DNA from: Wansuia hejianensis
Lineage (GTDB): Bacteria > Bacillota > Clostridia > Lachnospirales > Lachnospiraceae
Direction: 5' to 3'
Length of the DNA stretch: 64,000 bases
Assembly: GCF_014337215.1 (NCBI RefSeq)
Contig: NZ_CP060635.1
Location: 3,481,501-3,545,500, forward strand
The first letter of the stretch is position 1, and the number at the start of each line of letters is the position of its first letter. The notes under the pieces are model-generated. The model was not told the DNA's origin, ran no database searches, and worked only from the letters and a program-made list of their open reading frames with translations. The position numbers and the translations under genes were made by a program. Shown here piece by piece: positions 62,212 to 64,000 of this stretch.

Positions 62212-63753
62212 TTAGGGCAATTGGTAACCACTTTCTTCCATGATTTGGAATACAAGAAGCAGATGGATCTTGCAGCTTTTTTCCGACAGGTTCAAAGCGG
62301 ATATTTCCTCGATCCGTTTTAATTGATAAATAAAGGTAGAGCGCTGCATGTAAAGCTTGCGTATAGTTCGGGTGACGCTCTGGTCTTCTTCCAGGTATAC
62401 CTTCAGTGAACGGGTATACTGGCGGTTGTGGAGAAGATCATAAGAGAGCAGCTTCTGCAGGCCGCTTGGACAGATGGATTCAATGGTGGAATCCCCCAGC
62501 GCCCGTTTCAGAAGATGGCGGTAGGCGTAATGCTCGTATCTGTAATACCACAGGGTGGGATTGGTTTCTGCGCCGATGTGCAGTGCATTTTCGGCCTGGT
62601 TATAGTAGTGATAAAGCTGCCACAGATCAGAAAATTCTGAGCTGATACCGGCTTTCAGCAGATTTTCACGCAGCAGATAGATCAGGTTTGCCAGGATTTC
62701 ATCGCGGGTGGAAGCAGCATTGCGCAGGTTTACAAGGAGTACGATGTGAGAATCCTTTTCCAGCGCTGCGCAGCCGGAGATCAGGGATTCCAGCTTGATA
62801 CAGAATGTGCTCACTGTGCTGATAGCCTGGTCATAAGTGCTGATGGGTATCAGCACGCAGAAATAGGAGTCGTTTACCGCCCACTGGAATTTTTCCAGAA
62901 CCGGAAGAAGCTCCTGGACGCTGACCGGCTCCCGGTGGATGAGTCTTAGAATATAATCGTCAAAATACTGCGGATGGCTGTTGATTGCCATCTCCTGATT
63001 GGCGATGCCGTGTTGGATCATAGTAGAAAGCATATGGAGCAAAGCATAATCGCTGGAACGGAGCGGACGCTCTACTTCACAGACCATCAGCCGGGCGATG
63101 TAAAGTCCCTGGACGCGGATATTGTCGTAAAGAATCCGATAGCCCCAGAAATCATCCGGAAAGATGGTTGGCTCTGTCTGGTCGATAGTCCTGGTAAATT
63201 CCGGATTCAGGCGAAGACCCTCGATGTCATCATAGGGAAGAAAGTTGTCGGCATCTTCCTCTGTGAACAGCATCAGGTTCTTCGCCTTTTTTCTTTCGCT
63301 GTAGAAAATATTCCTCAGGCCGGCTGTATACATGCAGATGGGATTTTCCAGAAAGCCCAGGGAAATGTCCCCATACTTTTTAAACGGCGCATGGTTGGCC
63401 AGCAGACCATATAATTCAAGTTCCCATTTCTGGAACCGGCTGAAAATTTGCTGGATCTGAAAAAATATTTCATGAATGGACGGTTCGGGGGAAAGGCCGA
63501 TGCTGTTTATGGAGGGGGTGCCCTCGCACTGGCCGTCCCAGTTCCAGATTACAAAATTCCCTCCTGCAAAGTATTCCTTTTCTTTCATCCAGACCTCTCC
63601 GTCAATTACATACAAATAGTTAGCTAAAACTGCCTGACCTGGATAGTACAGCGTTACGCTGTCAAAGGGGCAGAAGATCAGGCTGTGATGAATATTCTGA
63701 TGTAATATTGCCTGGTTCAGGTAGTCGCGGATAATATATAGGTTCAGATTCAT
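62212..63753 (-). CDS. PucR-family transcriptional regulator
   Basis: 513 residues. A long, poorly conserved N-terminal sensor part and a C-terminal PucR-type HTH (YDLLHNRQYTRSLKVYLEED, then QRSTFIYQLKRIEE). PucR-type proteins often control purine, sugar-acid or amino-acid catabolism. The ATG at 63753 follows GAAAGGAAAAACC on the minus strand. It is divergent from a membrane-protein gene, which is its probable target. Confidence 0.85.
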   Translation of the reverse strand: MNLNLYIIRDYLNQAILHQNIHHSLIFCPFDSVTLYYPGQAVLANYLYVIDGEVWMKEKEYFAGGNFVIWNWDGQCEGTPSINSIGLSPEPSIHEIFFQIQQIFSRFQKWELELYGLLANHAPFKKYGDISLGFLENPICMYTAGLRNIFYSERKKAKNLMLFTEEDADNFLPYDDIEGLRLNPEFTRTIDQTEPTIFPDDFWGYRILYDNIRVQGLYIARLMVCEVERPLRSSDYALLHMLSTMIQHGIANQEMAINSHPQYFDDYILRLIHREPVSVQELLPVLEKFQWAVNDSYFCVLIPISTYDQAISTVSTFCIKLESLISGCAALEKDSHIVLLVNLRNAASTRDEILANLIYLLRENLLKAGISSEFSDLWQLYHYYNQAENALHIGAETNPTLWYYRYEHYAYRHLLKRALGDSTIESICPSGLQKLLSYDLLHNRQYTRSLKVYLEEDQSVTRTIRKLYMQRSTFIYQLKRIEEISALNLSEKSCKIHLLLVFQIMEESGYQLP

Positions 63754-63774
63754 GGTTTTTCCTTTCGTACATTT

Positions 63775-63820
63775 TGTGCGAAAAATGTTTTCTAATACGC
63801 ACAGTTTGGGATATTTTCAA
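63775..63820 (-). promoter_or_regulatory. Promoter of the PucR-type gene with overlapping inverted repeat
   Basis: On the minus strand TTGAAA (63820-63815), 17-bp spacer, TATTAG (63797-63792). TGTGCG (63775-63780) and CGCACA (63798-63803) form an inverted repeat across the -10, a possible operator. Confidence 0.5.
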
Positions 63821-63939
63821 AGTTCTTTTCTGGTGCTATCATGTTAATCATAACAGGAAAATCAGAATATTTCTACAGAAAAAAGAAAAATTCCGGTGCA
63901 GGTTTAAGTTGAACAAAAAGTATAAATCGGGAGGCTTTT

Positions 63940-64000
63940 ATGGCGAATGAACTATGGGCAGGAATCCCGCTGCTGATTCTGATTGCAGGTGCCCTGATTA
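63940..64000 (+). CDS. Membrane protein, N-terminal fragment (cut by window edge)
   Basis: ATG at 63940 after CGGGAGGC. The 20 visible residues (MANELWAGIPLLILIAGALI) form the start of a transmembrane helix and fit many permeases. The gene continues past the window. Divergent from the PucR-type regulator. Confidence 0.6.
   Translation, partial: MANELWAGIPLLILIAGALI

Noticed and set aside
1..64000. CRISPR arrays, prophage, or IS transposase genes
   Set aside because: No regularly spaced direct repeats, no phage structural genes and no transposase-like frame were seen.

Overview
The window looks like a chromosomal segment of a spore-forming Firmicute of the family Lachnospiraceae (Enterocloster/Hungatella/Lachnoclostridium-like). 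The evidence is the ribosomal and RNA polymerase cluster with Firmicute-type leaders (L10 leader, Mn and lysine riboswitches), spoVG, DnaD/DnaI-type primosome genes, a split GlgC/GlgD pair, a long divergent PRPP synthase, and AGGAGG ribosome sites with TTGACA/TATAAT promoters at 17-bp spacing. The genus is inference; no 16S sequence is present.

Layout. 1-4.9 kb: end of a CmpB-type permease, ferritin, then rpmG-secE-nusG-rplK-rplA and, behind its own promoter and L10 leader, rplJ-rplL. 4.9-10.1 kb: a five-gene peptide/nickel-type ABC transporter sits between rplL and rpoB. 10.4-18.1 kb: rpoB-rpoC. 18.2-20.1 kb: a YARHG-domain protein and a zinc-ribbon membrane protein. 20.1-25.6 kb: Mn-riboswitch-controlled mntP, a cell-wall polysaccharide deacetylase and typA, separated by large palindromic repeats. 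25.6-28.3 kb: an SSB-like protein and a lysine-riboswitch dapA-dapB operon. 28.3-40.4 kb: a LacI-type regulator and a nine-gene sugar/polyol operon (CUT2 ABC importer, two zinc dehydrogenases, FGGY kinase, UroD-like protein, PfkB kinase, ROK kinase). 40.5-46 kb: a small lipoprotein, then on the minus strand prs, a DnaC/DnaI ATPase, a DnaD-like protein and murC. 46.3-52.3 kb: glgC-glgD-spoVG, a NOL1/NOP2/sun methyltransferase and a 3D-domain cell-wall protein. 52.3-57.2 kb: tRNA-Pro and the str operon rpsL-rpsG-fusA-tuf. 57.4-62.2 kb: a broken XRE regulator, a nitroreductase, a TfoX-N protein and a LytTR two-component operon with a YhfC-type membrane protease and a DUF3887 lipoprotein. 62.2-64 kb: a PucR-type regulator divergent from a truncated membrane-protein gene.

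The most interesting signal is non-coding. A family of about 0.3-0.55-kb palindromic elements (20.9-21.7 kb in two linked copies, 25.0-25.5 kb, and a deletion derivative at 49.2 kb) keeps one branched secondary structure while its stem sequences change in a compensatory way, which is typical of a structured RNA or a hairpin-based mobile element. Other signals are a second, smaller palindrome shared between the lacI-type gene end and the interior of the histidine kinase gene, and two nearly identical 28-nt L1-site-like hairpins ahead of rplK and rplA. All assignments were made by reading the sequence; no database search was run.
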